Of a DNA stretch of 64,000 bases, positions 1 to 14,200 are shown in pieces. The notes beneath the pieces are model-generated. The model was given only the letters and a program-made list of their open reading frames with translations, did not search any database and was not told where the DNA came from. Both the position numbers and the translations under genes were made by a program. How positions within the stretch are numbered: position 1 is the stretch's first letter; each line of letters opens with the position of its first letter. The DNA is from Spisula solida (lineage: Eukaryota > Mollusca > Bivalvia > Venerida > Mactridae), in assembly GCA_947247005.1 (NCBI GenBank), contig OX365950.1, positions 13,962,720 to 14,026,719 on the forward strand, read 5' to 3'.

Positions 1-57
1 ATCTTTTTATAAGACGTTTTTATGTATATAATAATCTATTACGTGAACAACTTTCAG

Positions 58-3000
58 TCACGGTACCAATTGTGCTGGGGTGGTTGCAGCATCTAAGAAT
101 GACCAGTGTGTCATAGGTATAGCATATGGTGCGTCAATCGGTGGTATGTGAAATCAATGTATTTTTTTTATTATCTAAAATCTTAAGATAGTTTATATAT
201 AGGTACATTCCCTGACATTCCTCGCAAACAGTAAGACAAACACTGTATAGATTGATCATAGTTGTCGGCAATTGAGTCGTCCTGTCCACTAACTGAATAA
301 ATTCATACTTCAATATACAATTTAGGTTGTTTGCGGCGAAACAAATCGTTTAATTGAATATTTCTCTGTATTTACTGCACCTACAAGTATAAGATGTTGC
401 ATGAAAGACACATGAAAGCGTTCTTCTTATACGTAATACATATCTGAATAGTCAATCCTATGCCAACCTTTATAGAAGAATGGAATAAACCTTTAAGTTA
501 AAAGTACATAAACGTATATAATATAGTTCAATTTTGACCCGTGAGCCACGACCTTTCCGACGATTCCATTTGAGCAGTTAGTCTCTGATTTATTACGTTC
601 AGTAGATAGGGTTTTATGATACTTACTTGTGTTTGCACTTGATCGGTTGGCAGTTTAGCGCAGATAGCAACGATCTTTAACCCAATAATCGCTGTTTCGA
701 ACACCAAAATAACGCATTTTTTAAATTACGATGTATTTTTATTTAATGTTCATGCATGTATTTATTTCGGTTGTTTTTTCTGCTTTTGATCTGAAACGAA
801 ACATTTTTTTTTTGAAAAAAGTACTTTATGCTCGAACACTGAACGTTTAAGTGAAGGCTACAGTACTGTAAATGTTCTAATATAAGATATATTGATGACT
901 CTTAACAGCCCAATCTCGCTAGAACTCACAAAACAACGGATTAAGTTCGTCCCTGTCTTTATCGCAGACTGACATAGAACTAATAGATATGTAGTGCTAT
1001 ACTGCGTGATAAGAACTTACTGACAACGTCTTTGTTTCGATGTAGCCGCCCTATCTTGTTATTTAATCAATTTCACAAAACGGGTACTCATGCATAATTC
1101 AATATTTTTGAGCCTTTAAAAGATCATTTTAATAAATTTTAAAACTGTATGTATAGTGTGATTCGGGTTTGCAACCCTCTGACAAACATTCTACTTCCAA
1201 ACGCTTTACTGTCACGACCATTGAGACACATTTGTAATAAATATCTGAATAGTCAATATCATACCAACCTTTATCGGATAATGGATCGACCTTAAAAGTA
1301 CAGTTGCGGCTCAATGCTCGAAATCGAAATCGAACTACATCGGTAAAGTACGCAATTCAAACATCATAATAGACAAACCTACCTAAAACGGTTAGTGAAT
1401 TCTTTAGGTCTAAAAAAATACTACAATTCATTAGTGCCTTGCAACGTGTTTATTTGTAATAAAATATGTACTTTTAACATCGACTCGTTATTTAAAGGCT
1501 ACCAAGGCTCATAGATACACTGTAACACCTAGATACATCACGAAGAACAACCATCATACCCCATTATCTGCCAATAAAGATACAACACCTAAATCATGAT
1601 GTCAACTATACCTCATATCTCGTTATTAATGCTGTCATACCTACATAAGAAAAACAATCCTTCATTATAAATACTGCCACACCTACATAATAATAGGGGA
1701 AACATTTTTTATAGCTTTTATAACTTCCACTTATACACTTCCAGTCGCATAGCTAGTTAATGTAAAATATTCCTCATATCTCGTTATAAAGACTACCACG
1801 ACTACATTAGAGGCGTACCTTCCACATAGCTCGATAAAAAGGCTGTTACACATATATTTCTGATAAAACTACTACACAACTCGTTATAAAGGCTGGCGCT
1901 TCTACATTTGAAGTAAACCCAACATATATCGTTAAACTATTATTTCTCAAAGCTCGTTATAAAGGTTGCTACACCTCAAATTGAGGTATACTCTCCATAC
2001 TGCTTGTTATAAAGGCCGACACATTCAGATATTTATTCAAAAAAGAGGAACGTTTTAGTGTGTCTGAATGGTCGTGACAGTAAAGCGATTGGAATTTAAT
2101 TTTATGTCAGATGGGTGAAAGTTCGAATCCCACTATGAATATATATTTGTTTAATGTCTTCAAATGAAACTTTTAATGCTCAATACTTTTAAAATACTAA
2201 ACTATACACGAATACCCGTATTTGTGTGAATACTAATTTAAGCAAGATACGGCGGCTACAACGAAACGAATAATACGCTGCCAAAGAGGTCGTGTTACGC
2301 AAACGAGTACTAAATGTATATGAATTCTATGTTTAGTGTGTGATAAAACAGGAACGAACGTGTTGCGTTGAGGCGATGTTTAGCACTTACCGTCGTCAGC
2401 AGTTCTCTAGCATTCATTTAACAGCGTCCCCACACGCAGTCCTTTTTCAAAATAATAAGAATGTTTCGAAGCCTTATATGGGGGGGGGGGCATAATTACA
2501 GATAGCTAACCAACGACCAAGTTCTTATACAAACATAAAAAAGGTTTTGGATTTTTATCGTTCCCACTTGCAATGGTGCGTTGAGTAATGAGTACCAATC
2601 CACTATTTTTGGATACGAACGAAAGAGGGCGAACCGAGAAAATCGTTTAACAAGCTAAATAACAATACACAGTTACAAATAATAGTTGCAATAACATTCG
2701 GGGAGTACAACACATATACCTAAATTGTAGTGCAACCGAGAAGAGCATCTAAAGACGAAACTAGACAATCATTGTGCCTGACACCGAAAAATGGCGAGGC
2801 GTGATGTCAACATAAAAAAGCGCTCTAGATATATCGTTGTCGTCCCAGAGGCCAAGCGTCACAGTAACAAAAGCAAAAAAAAACAAGTCCTTTTTATGAA
2901 TTTATATATAATCCTAAAATAAAACGATACCGCTAATTAAACAATAGTGATATTTTGGGTTCGAACCACCAAAACTTTAGTTAGAAATCCTGCACGTTAC

Positions 3001-6000
3001 TAACTGCGCTATACTGCCAACCGGTAAGATAGATCTCAGGAATTTGAAATTCTATCCATAAATATCATAGCAGTCGATCTAATCAGAATCGCTCTATATG
3101 TAACTATAATACTGAATGCAACCCATCCCGCCTCCAAAATGGAATCCCGTAGCCAGTACTAACAAAATAAAATATACTAGCGATAAAATTAGATCAATCG
3201 ACGGAGACTATTTATATGTACTTTATACAATCGAAAATGTTCACTTTCGTCTGATATTACAAGATATAGAGGATATTACATGAGTGTCTTTTCATATTGA
3301 ATTTATTAAACGAGTTGAATAAAATAATAAAATGCGAGGCTCTGCCGAGCATTTTATCGATTTTATTAAACGAGTTTAATAAATTCAATGTGGAAAGTCA
3401 CAAATGTAATATTCTTTTTATCACATGTTAGCTTTTTCCGGCCGAAACATAAAATAGCTACTTATTTTCACTATAATAAACGCGCAACTTTGACGACGTC
3501 GCCTATGCTTTGAGTGACGTCGCGTGAAGGCTTTATTACACTAGTGTATTATCAAAATTAAATAATGGCTTTATTACGCTACCGCGACGTCAAACATGTG
3601 ATAAATATTACTTATTTACTTTACGAAATGTCAATATCTCGTACATCGTCGGTGCCATTTGTTGTCGTCACTTTACCACGCCTTCAGGCAAATATTGAAT
3701 ACATTTAAGGGGATAGGGTAGACGAGCAAGATTGCAATGAAAGTGCTGTCATGCTATGATATATTCGCTTTATGAATGCATATTTGTTGATTAACTCCAA
3801 GGGTAAATTTAGGACAATGTAATGCTATGTTTGTCATGTCCACCAACGTTCAGTTTAAAAAAAGGCCTTATCGCACTATAGAATGCCCTAAGTGTTTATA
3901 CAAAGTGGGAGTTACTCTAGACTTTCAAATTGATCATTTTACATTCATCTCCAATTTTTGCACGCTTTCCTCGTGGAAAATCAGTAATATTTACGAACCA
4001 GTGACATTCCTTAGCTATTCACTTGGATCGGTGCTCGTGTTTATCGTGCGAAAATCGTGGCACGATGTGTTAAAAATGACAATATCAACTGACCGTTAGT
4101 AGAAAATACCGGGTTTCAAATACAAAATGTCAGCCTGGGCGTGTTTTGTGACGACAACGAATGGCACCGACGATGTACTAGATATTGAACTTTGTGAATT
4201 AAATCACGAATATTTCGCATAAAATCAGGAAAATACATTGATTGTCGATTGGATTTGGTACATATAAGTATTCTTCGTCGAATGAGCTAACTTGGTCGCT
4301 TGTATAATTTATTTTGTTAGCACTGGCTACGGGATTCCATTTTGGAGGGGGAAAATGCGTTTCACTCCTTCAGTAGAATATAATATTATACATATAGAGC
4401 GATTTTGATTATATCGACTGCTATGATATTGTATGGGTAGAATTTCAAATTCCTGTGGATATATACATCAATAAGTATCATATCTTTTAATCATGTCTAC
4501 TGCACGTAATTAATTACCGACTACCCGCTCAAATGGTCTCATCGGGAACGTCATGGCTCATCGGTCAAAATGAACTATACCTCAACCAAAAACAGTTTCT
4601 GCTGTGTAAATTTATTTTCCGCCACATTGTATATAATAAAATACTTGTGTACCTATCATTTTCTACGTTTTATAAACTCGTTAAAACAAATGCATTTCCA
4701 AATCGTGAGTGCTTTTCTACCTTACAATTAATCTTCTATTAGGTTTATTCAAACCAATTATTGGTCTATATTATTTGATCAAATCTTAATAGAGACATTA
4801 GAACATATATTTAACTCATCTCAAGTTGTCCCTACAGCTGTATGCATTGGTCCTGTCTAAACTGTTGCTGGCTGGATTCCCCCGTGCATTAACTGACCAT
4901 ATGTAAGCTTGTATAGACCAAACAACTTTTGTACCATTCATATATATTGTCTCCAATGACCGCTGAAAAAGTATGCTGTGGAGTATTAATTATTTCCCTA
5001 ATTTTTCAAATATCGCAATCAAATGCAAATGTGTGTAAATGAGTGACTTGTGTGTGTTTATATTTAAGCTATCCGTTTGTTAGAAGTTAATTTCCATGCA
5101 GTAGCTTCCCAAGAAGCCCTTGCGTTGACACATCGACTAGATGCAATAGATATTTATAGTAACAGCTGGGGACCACGTGATGACGGAAAGGGATTTGACG
5201 AATCAGATGCATTACAGGACGTGCAGGAAGCGGCGTTGGTAGAGGGAATTTCTAAGGTAATCTCATTAATTTGCATTAATCAGTATTATATATTATTTAT
5301 ATAGCACTCATACCATGTATAACATTGGTTCAACAGTGCGTATTATTAAATGCGATGTAAGGGATATTATATAACAGATACAATGTATGATGTAACGTGG
5401 TCGTCTATTTTGAGTGACTCAACATGAATGACTGGTTTAATTTTGTAAAATTGACATATCACATAATACCAACAAATGACGAAACACATGATCAAAACTT
5501 TATAACATGTTCATATGAAAAATCACAACTACAATGTGGAGTTTCCGAAGGAAATTTAACATAATTTGTGGAGAAAGGGGATGGAGGTGGGAACACTTAA
5601 TAATGTCCAAAATACAATCTAAAACTTTACAAACAAAAGGATGAGTCAATTTAACTGCGTAATTCTGTTGAGACCAGTTGGGAAGGTATAAAGGGCTGTG
5701 TGTCTGTACCATAACGGATCAACAGTTGTCCCCCTTTCCAAACATATCAGTGGCGTGTCCGTACCGCAAAATTATACGGGACGAAACGCCAACACCCCCT
5801 TTATCGCTCATAAAAACAGCTGATACCATGATCAAAAGCATTGATTATACATAGACACATTTCTTATTAAGGTGTTTATCTGTAGCAGCCTGTAAATTAT
5901 TTGACATCTGAAATATTTGAAGAACCAAACCACATATCATTAAAGGGCCGCAATGGTAAAGGTGCTATATATACATGGGCGTCTGGAAATGGAGGGAACA

Positions 6001-8259
6001 GGTTCGATGACTGCAATGTGGACGGATATTCAAGCAGCATGTATACAATTTCGGTGGCTGCTCTTGCACCAGATTCATCACCAGCCTGGTATTCTGAGGA
6101 ATGTACTGCTATATTAACGTCGACATACGGTGGTGATAATACAAAACAAACTATTGTAAGTACAGTACAGTAATCGTAATGGGAAAGTAAATGGGCAGGG
6201 CTTTACATCAACGTGCTTACGGAAATCATGAATATACTTTTTAATAGTTCTTTAACCACTTCAAATTATGGTGAAGGGATGTGCAATAAACTCGTAATGC
6301 ACCACACTAGTCCTAACTTTGAATGTGTAAAACCATCAAAAAAAATTAATTTTGAGCGTAATTGTAAGATTAACATAAGTGCTTTGTTAAAACATTTAAA
6401 AACCTTTCGGACATCTTATTTATTACGCTCGAATTATAGTACCTTATGACGCTTTTCAACCATTAATAGGGGATATATATTAATTTTATGTATATACGTT
6501 CATTAGCTGAACCATCATTAATAATTTATATTCCTTCATCATGTTTTGTAGTAATTATAGAAAATCAAAAACAATGAGCGTACCTTTTCGATTTCCATAA
6601 GTGCTTAAATAAAGCCAAACTGTACCCGAATACGCATTTATATTAAGTTTGACTTTATCATGCTAGTGGTTCGAACCGTTCCTTAAATGTATCCTATTTT
6701 ACATTTGGTTTAACTTTTATATTTTGAAAATGGCTATAATATTTATAGTGAAATTTTAATCACACAGTTAAGTGAACGGCGCCATCTCCTTGCATACGGA
6801 TAGAAGTATAAGACATTTCGCTTATCAACAAATCCCTAATTGTTCGTTTTGAACAAACGTCCGTTACGTAAGTCTTTTTGATAAGAAGTAATCTGGATTA
6901 CAGAATGCCTGTTTTGTTTCAGGCAACTACACACTCGGGCAATAAATGCATTGACACATTCCAGGGAACGTCAGCCGCTTGTCCAATGGCATCTGGAATA
7001 ATTGCCCTAATGCTGCAATCAAAGTGCGTATGAGTACATTAACGAGTTCACCCATTTGGACTTTCAAGAGCATTTACTTTTCTTGTTCGGGTTATTGTTG
7101 GGTATTGTGCCTTGCAGGTTTTTATGTTTTATTATGTTTACTTTGCTCGGTTTGGTAAGTTAAGTGTTGCCTTCCCTGTTCGACTTATTAGTATCTTTGT
7201 ATGTAAACTTTAAAGCATCACTCCATTAAAAATCAGGGATATACAAGCATTACTACACAGTATATGCATTCAAAGTTCGTGATTTATGTAAGAACAATAC
7301 TCGGTTCATAATTGTACTTGAAACATTTATCGAACTCATACGTGAGTAATGCTTGTACAGTCTACAATGTTGCATTTTGCCTTACAAAATAGTTATGATT
7401 ACATGAAAGCTGCACACTATACAATTGTAATATACGTTATCCTAGTTATCTATAGTGAGCACATACTCTGTAATTACATGTATGCTATGTAAAACCACCC
7501 TGTATCTGAACCTAAAGCACCTTCCAGTGTACCTTGTTATTTGCGTCTTCCAGCAATGACTTGACATGGCGAGACGTACAACATTTGATAGTCGAAACTT
7601 CCACAAGTACAAGTGAAGTAAAAGGAAATTTCTATGCAAATGCTGTAAACAAGAAAGGTAGTGTTCTACATAAAATACAGTCAGATCTCGTTATAACGAC
7701 ATCCGATATACAGACAAATTCATTATACCGACATCAAATTTGGGGACAAAAGTATTAAAATGCTCTTTGTATCAATTCAGTATACCGACATATTCGTTAT
7801 AACGACATTTTTCTTGGAAACAAACAGCGTCGTTGTATCGAGATCTGACTGTATTTCAATATAGCTCGAGTTCAATTTAACACAATGCACGAAAATACTT
7901 TTTAATGCACACTTGTTATTGTTGAATAATGATTGTTACACATATGCATAACGATTTCTTGTGCGATGATAGAAATAAATTACACCTAATTACATTATAA
8001 TGACTTATTTGTTATTATTTCCTTTTCAATTTGTACCTTGATTGCTTAGATAAAACATAAATATTATAAGGTCTTTATCAATGTGTTCGATTGAAATGGC
8101 TAGTTATGAGCTCCTGTAATGTTATGTTTTATACTTGTTAGTTAGTTTGACACATGGTTTTGGATTAATGAATGCAGCGGATTTAGTCAATGCATCTAAA
8201 ACGTGGAAAGCAGTACCAAAGCGTATCAAATGTGAGGGAAATGTGCGACATATAAACAG
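58..8259 (+). CDS. Exons 1-6: subtilisin (S8) catalytic domain
   Basis: Exon 1 encodes the catalytic His motif HGTNCAGVVAA. Exon 2 carries IYSNSWGPRDDGK, the kexin-family signature after the His segment. Exon 3 has WASGNGGNRFDDCNVDGY, holding the oxyanion-hole Asn, followed by a WYSEEC motif. Exon 4 holds the nucleophile Ser in GTSAACPMASG. Exon 5 has the LTWRDVQHLIVETS segment, and exon 6 the HGFGLMNAADLV segment that closes the domain. All matched residues needed for catalysis in this part are intact, so there is no sign of a pseudo-enzyme. The Asp of the triad is not in the window. The intron after exon 1 is about 4.9 kb, the longest of the gene, and is packed with repeats. Confidence 0.93.
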
Positions 8260-11200
8260 GTAAGATTGTTCTCATGCTACATATATTTCATATACTTATA
8301 TATATATATTTTACCTCTTTGAATATTATTTTATATTCCTATCTTTATTTACTTTTCACTTCTCGTTTTCTTAATTGATCTTTTTAAGGTCTTACTCTTA
8401 AGTTCCTTACTAAAATAGCGCTAGTACATACATGTAAAATATTATGTTTACGATGTGTTCATACACGATGTCTTCGTCGTGTAGAATAGTTCATTGTCAA
8501 GTTGTCGTGCGTAATCAACATAATAAAAACGTTCATATGCCATTAATGACTGCCACTACACATGCTTCCTACAGTCAAGCCTCGATTTTATATATTTATA
8601 TATCTTATTTCTAACGAAATATTAATGGGCAACAAGCTAAGCCTGTATAAGCCATATTTGGTGTATTTGTTGTCCGAATTGTGAAATAATCAAAAGGCAA
8701 TTCCATGCATACTGGGAGTGCATATTCAAATAATAATTTATTGGGAGTTTTTTTTGTAAGTAGTATTACATTGGTTATTTTGTCAACTAGGCACACACAG
8801 TCACCTTTATTTTGCAGTACCGCAAGCGGAATCACCACCCTAACTGATACCTACACATTAGATACGTGTTTCATTAATTATATTGAACATGCTCTATTTA
8901 ACATAAAATTTAAATTTGTGTGGCGTGAAGGTACCAGCATGTTTGTTATATCACCACAAGGAACTTCCAGTAGGATACTAAGACAACGTAAGTTAGATGA
9001 AGATGCTTCCACTGTTCAATGGACGTTCATGTCTGTGCATAGTTGGGGAGAAAAGGCTTCAGGAAATTGGAGGCTTCAAACAGTTTCGACCGAATCGGAA
9101 AATAGTAAGTATTTCATTTGCACTTTTCTCAATATAATAATGGTAATGTACTTTACTTTTGTCATATCCGTACAGTAGTTTTCAGAAACATTTAACGACA
9201 AGTACATAGATGTACATCTTATTCTAAGCACTCGTGATTTAAATAATACGCATCTGAACTTGTGTTTTACTTAGTTTAAGTAATTAAAACTTAATATATC
9301 ATATGTATTAAGTACATGTATAACTGACATTATGCTGTTTGAAAATCAATTAATTTTAATAGATTTTAACGGTAAATTATAATCACGTGGTCCAATGGAT
9401 CAACTTGAACATTTTCATCAAGCACTGTTGACATACAATGAGCGGAGTGATATCTGCACTGACGTAATTATCATTTTCTTGATCAGTATCTCATTTCAGA
9501 AATGACGTTGTATTCGTGGAAAGTGGAGATATACGGCACAGTGACAAATCCCCTGGATGGTACCCCAAATGGTATAGCATATGCTTTATTTGTCAAAAAG
9601 TAATGGAAGTAGGACTTGCTGTTTAGTTTCATTGCCTCGTGTCAGTTATTTTTGTTTGTGATGGTGACATGTGGGTGTGGTCTGTGATTTCTCTATTTTA
9701 ATTTCTTTGTCGTGCGTGTGGTACTATTTCTGTTGATTGCAGCATGCCCTGTCCATTTTACTCCTGAGGTCATTACATCAACGAACATCCGGTAGGTTTT
9801 TATTAAAATATTATGATTAAATACAACGTGTTTACTTTGTAATGAAAATATTTTTGTTTTAAGCGAAAGCAATTTTGATATTGCCACGATTTTGCTTAAA
9901 ATATTCGAAGCTCTTAGTAAGTAAACGATCAGGACGACCTGTTAACACTAAACTTTATTTTGGTTTTTTAACAGATGGTCACATAGGTGGCTTATGTGAT
10001 CAATCCAACCCATGTGTAGATACAGTAGCAGCGTGTCTTGAAGACTATAACGTTTGTATCAACTGTACCGATGGCTTTCGTGTTATAGATGACAAATGTA
10101 TCAAAGGTATTTATTATATTATTAATAATGCAAATACATGCACTTGCTTATCGCAATTGTACCAGAACCATTTAATTTCATAGAGTCAGCCAATATCCGT
10201 CTGTCGGTCGTAAAAAGCCTCTCCATCAGTGTTGTTATTCGCATGTCAATTCATTTTACTGGTGTTGTATTTTGTTGTTACATTGATATTGATTGTTTTG
10301 GCAACATAGTTTCGGTGATTTTTTGCGATAGCCGGAGTGTTCCAATATTTTTCGTAGTTCAAATATTGCTAGCCGATGGGGCCGTACGGTATGGGTTCGA
10401 ATCCATCAATGAGTGCAACGTATTTTACAATATACTCATAAACACATTGGGTTAATAACTAAATACATATTTAATACGATGATTGGCGTGTTACTGTCTG
10501 TGTTATGATTAACTTTGACTACATGTATGAAGTATGTATTACATGTAGTAAACCACATTTAACTGAGATTGGTCAGATTTGAACGAGCATAGGCTAGCAG
10601 GTTCATTTTAAAATTACATAGAATAAAACCATTATGTATTTACGTATGCATAGGTGTACTGTTTTAAACGGCTGGTTAAAATATGATGTTATTGTAGATG
10701 GGTCATTGTCGGGGTACTGTGATGAAAGTGTTCAGTGCGAACATTCGGGTCATGGCTGTAATTCGTCTATGAGTATATGTGTCATATGTGATGGAGACTA
10801 TCGGGTAATCAACGGATTCTGTATCAAAGGTACATATAGTCCGTTTATTAAAGTATCAGGTAACAATAAATTAAATATCTATTATATCAAGTTTGTCATT
10901 AGAAATATTAACATTATAGTTATATAGTTATATATGAGCCAGTCTCCAGGAAAACCTGCTATTTTGACAAAAATATTGATTTTGAGATTTTCCATTGTCT
11001 TAAAGGGAAATGTTTATGAAGCAAAGTGCAAAAGAAATTTTGTTAATATCTTGAGTTTTAAGGAAGTTAGAGCTGTTTCTTGTAGAGTCCCTATTTGGCG
11101 CTTTTTGTGTGACGTCGCAAACGTCATAGAAACGTTATTCGACGTTACTGTAACACAAATTTCAAAATTACACCATTTGGTCAATTCTTGACATAAATTA

Positions 11201-14200
11201 TTCAAAACAGTGTCATGTTTTAGAATTATGTTTTACTTTTTAAAATATATATTAAAATCAAAAGTGTTAGCATTCAGAGTAAGGATACGACTGTCTCCTC
11301 GTTTTTCTCAATCGGAGTACTTTTCCGGCATTGGTCACCATAGCAACGAAGTATGTGCTTTCGATATAATTCATGAGACATTTTAAAACTAATATGTGGT
11401 ACTATACGAGGCAATTACTTAAAGTAGAATCAATGGATATGTATTTTTTCTTACTTTAGAGCTTTTTATAAACCTTGTTACATAATAATAATTACTAATG
11501 TCATTATAGCAGGTTTTCCTGGAGACTGGCCCATATGCATAGAGAGAGAGAAGAAATCGCAACGCAAAATCAGCCGCCTCCGCTTGGAATCGTACCCAGG
11601 TCCCTTGGATTGCCGGAGTAGTATACTTACCACTTCACCACAAAGACGAACGTAATTGGACACATGTATTGTTACTACTTCTAACAACAGATTACACATT
11701 TTTGAGTTAACTTTCTGATCCATTATCAATGTTTCTTTCAACATTATGTACATCTGGGTAAAGAATGTTTGTTTTTCCACCAGATGGTTCACTAGGAGGT
11801 TATTGTGATGATGGTGTTGCATGTTCCGAAATGGATATTGGGTGTCACGCTGTCACAAACATATGTATCAACTGCGCAAACGGATACAGCGTTGTCAACA
11901 ACTATTGCATACAAGGTAATTGTATTTTTTATTTAAAGCATGATCATTACAAAACGAATTTATTTCTTTTATTTTGAAAAAGGGGCTTGTCTCACACTCA
12001 ATGTCATTAGAATTAGCAGCAAAAGCATGTAAATTTCACGAAAGTCATACATTTTTATTTCAGATGGCACATTAAATGGCTTCTGTAACTCGAGTGTTTC
12101 GTGCAATGGCTCCAGCATTGGCTGTACCGAAGAATACATATGTGTAACGTGTTCATATAATCACCATGTTATAGATGGATTTTGTATAAAAGGTAAGGAA
12201 AAATCAGTTTACTAAAAAATCTTCAATTTTCGCTAGTATTAGATTTTGCGGATTTAGGTAAAATGGTATGGTGTTTAGTTAAAATTCATGGATTTAAAAT
12301 ATCGAAAAAATCTTTTGTTACGTACGTTAGGGCAATTATTCGAGGGGATTTTATTTCGAGATCTGGTTCGTCCTCGAAATTAACGACCGTTGTTTAATCG
12401 TTTTATTCTTATAGATACTATTGCACGATATACAAAAATGCGTGTTAATATCAGTAAACGACATATATTTAAATGGAAGTTCAAGCAGTTATTTTAAAGG
12501 TGCTGCCTCACGTATTTGAGTATTGCAAACATAAAATAAAATTGTCAAATACATCGGCATTTCATAGCATCACATATGAATTACATAATTCACAAAACAT
12601 CTTGAAAGGAAGCTCTGTGCTATTTTTAAAAGGAACAATACTGAGTGTGCGAGTGATTTAAATTGCTTATTTTCACCAAATCGTTCATAAAGTAACATTT
12701 AGTGGCGTTCTTTTACATACATACTTGGTTATGTTGGAAAATTACATCATACAAAAGTTTTAGCCCAATCTGTGAGGCAGCACCTTTAATGCCTCTCTGT
12801 TGAAATCGTATTTTTACAATCATTATTGATAAAGTCCACTTGACGTGTAAATGACGGTATAGCTGATTTGTTTATGACATGGATAATGAAATAAAACAGC
12901 ACACAACATGTTTTATTATCTCATTTATATATCGTTAAACTACATGTTTTACAGTTAAAAGTGACTATGATATGAGAATTATATATGAAATAGTGTATAA
13001 TGTAGGTACATTTAAAAAATGCTTATCAATTCCCTTTATACACAGTCTAGTATGTGTGTATTTTCAGATGGATCTATTGGGGGATATTGTGCTATCCATA
13101 TTGTGTGTACGGAAGGACTTGGTTGTAATGGTTCAACTCATAGATGTCAAACATGTGATCCTGGGTATACAGCTATTGAGGGATATTGTATTGAAGGTAA
13201 AGTGTCGTTTGATATAAATGAAGTTTTACTTTGTATTTTATGGGTTAACTGCATTCAGTCGGTTCTGTCTTCCGTTTGTAATTGACACATTATTATAGAG
13301 TTGTGCTGTAGGGCATCCAGTCATCTCAGTTGGCATATTGCCGTGCTACATGTATCATTTACAGGACAAAGAGTTCCGGCATCCAACATTAGGGAAGATG
13401 TTCCTGTTATTTTTATGTATGTGGTACATAGTCTAAGAGGGTCCAAATTGAACGTCCGGACTATCTACATGTATGTGGTAAAATTGTAAAATGTAGGTTA
13501 TTTACATGACTAAATTCAATTAACGGGGCCGTACTGCATTGTCATCATTTGGGTTGTTTTTCCTGAAAACTATTATATACATACTGGTCTACTGTTTCTA
13601 TTTGCAGATGGAACACTAGGTGGTTATTGTGACAACACGACGGTTAATTGCATCGCAAACAGTTCATGTCTGGATAACATATGTACACTGTTTGATACAA
13701 GTACGCAATAATATAGTTGTTTGTTGCAATTGCTTCAGTACTCAGATATTGGCTTCCATTATTTTTTCCATGAAATTTATTAAATGTTGAATTATTTATC
13801 ATAATCGAGGAAGATTAATTGTCCAGTTGTGATACTAATAGCGTTACACAGTGGCCGAGTTAACTATGACGGTGCAAACCAGTTATAAAGGCTAAAAAAG
13901 ACATCTTAAGTTTAAATGTTGAGCTAAATTACTCTGCTGTTCAGACAATGGTTGTTATCTTTTGTGTACGCATACAATGAAACGTGACGCTCACACTACC
14001 CTAGCTGGACAGTACTGTACTAACTATATGTTGATGGTCAATGAAATGCATGTATATATCTTCTCTCTCCCTCATGTGATCGTGACGTAATTTCGTAGCT
14101 TAGAAATATAGCATAATTTAACTTATCGTACTGTTATATAACAGACAGCAGTGCTATACACCACCATTTTATCAATTTTGATCATTCCAAAGATAGGTGC

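Larger units (their letters stand above)
144..5068. other. Convertase intron 1, repeat-filled
   Basis: No coding exon was found between the His exon and the next one. The stretch holds a duplicated segment (434-510 and 1238-1300), two opposed tRNA-like sequences, a degenerate tandem array, a third tRNA-like sequence and a foldback element with a nested hairpin. A poly-G run lies near 2481-2490. Confidence 0.7.

Noticed and set aside
3827..4099. 90-codon frame with an ECPKC motif inside the foldback element
   Set aside because: One C-x2-C pair is not enough for a zinc finger, and the frame sits in the spacer of a repeat.
8705..8817. Upstream part of the 157-codon frame that contains the P-domain exon
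   Set aside because: The frame is open by chance before the acceptor at 8817; only 8818-9104 fits the protein family.
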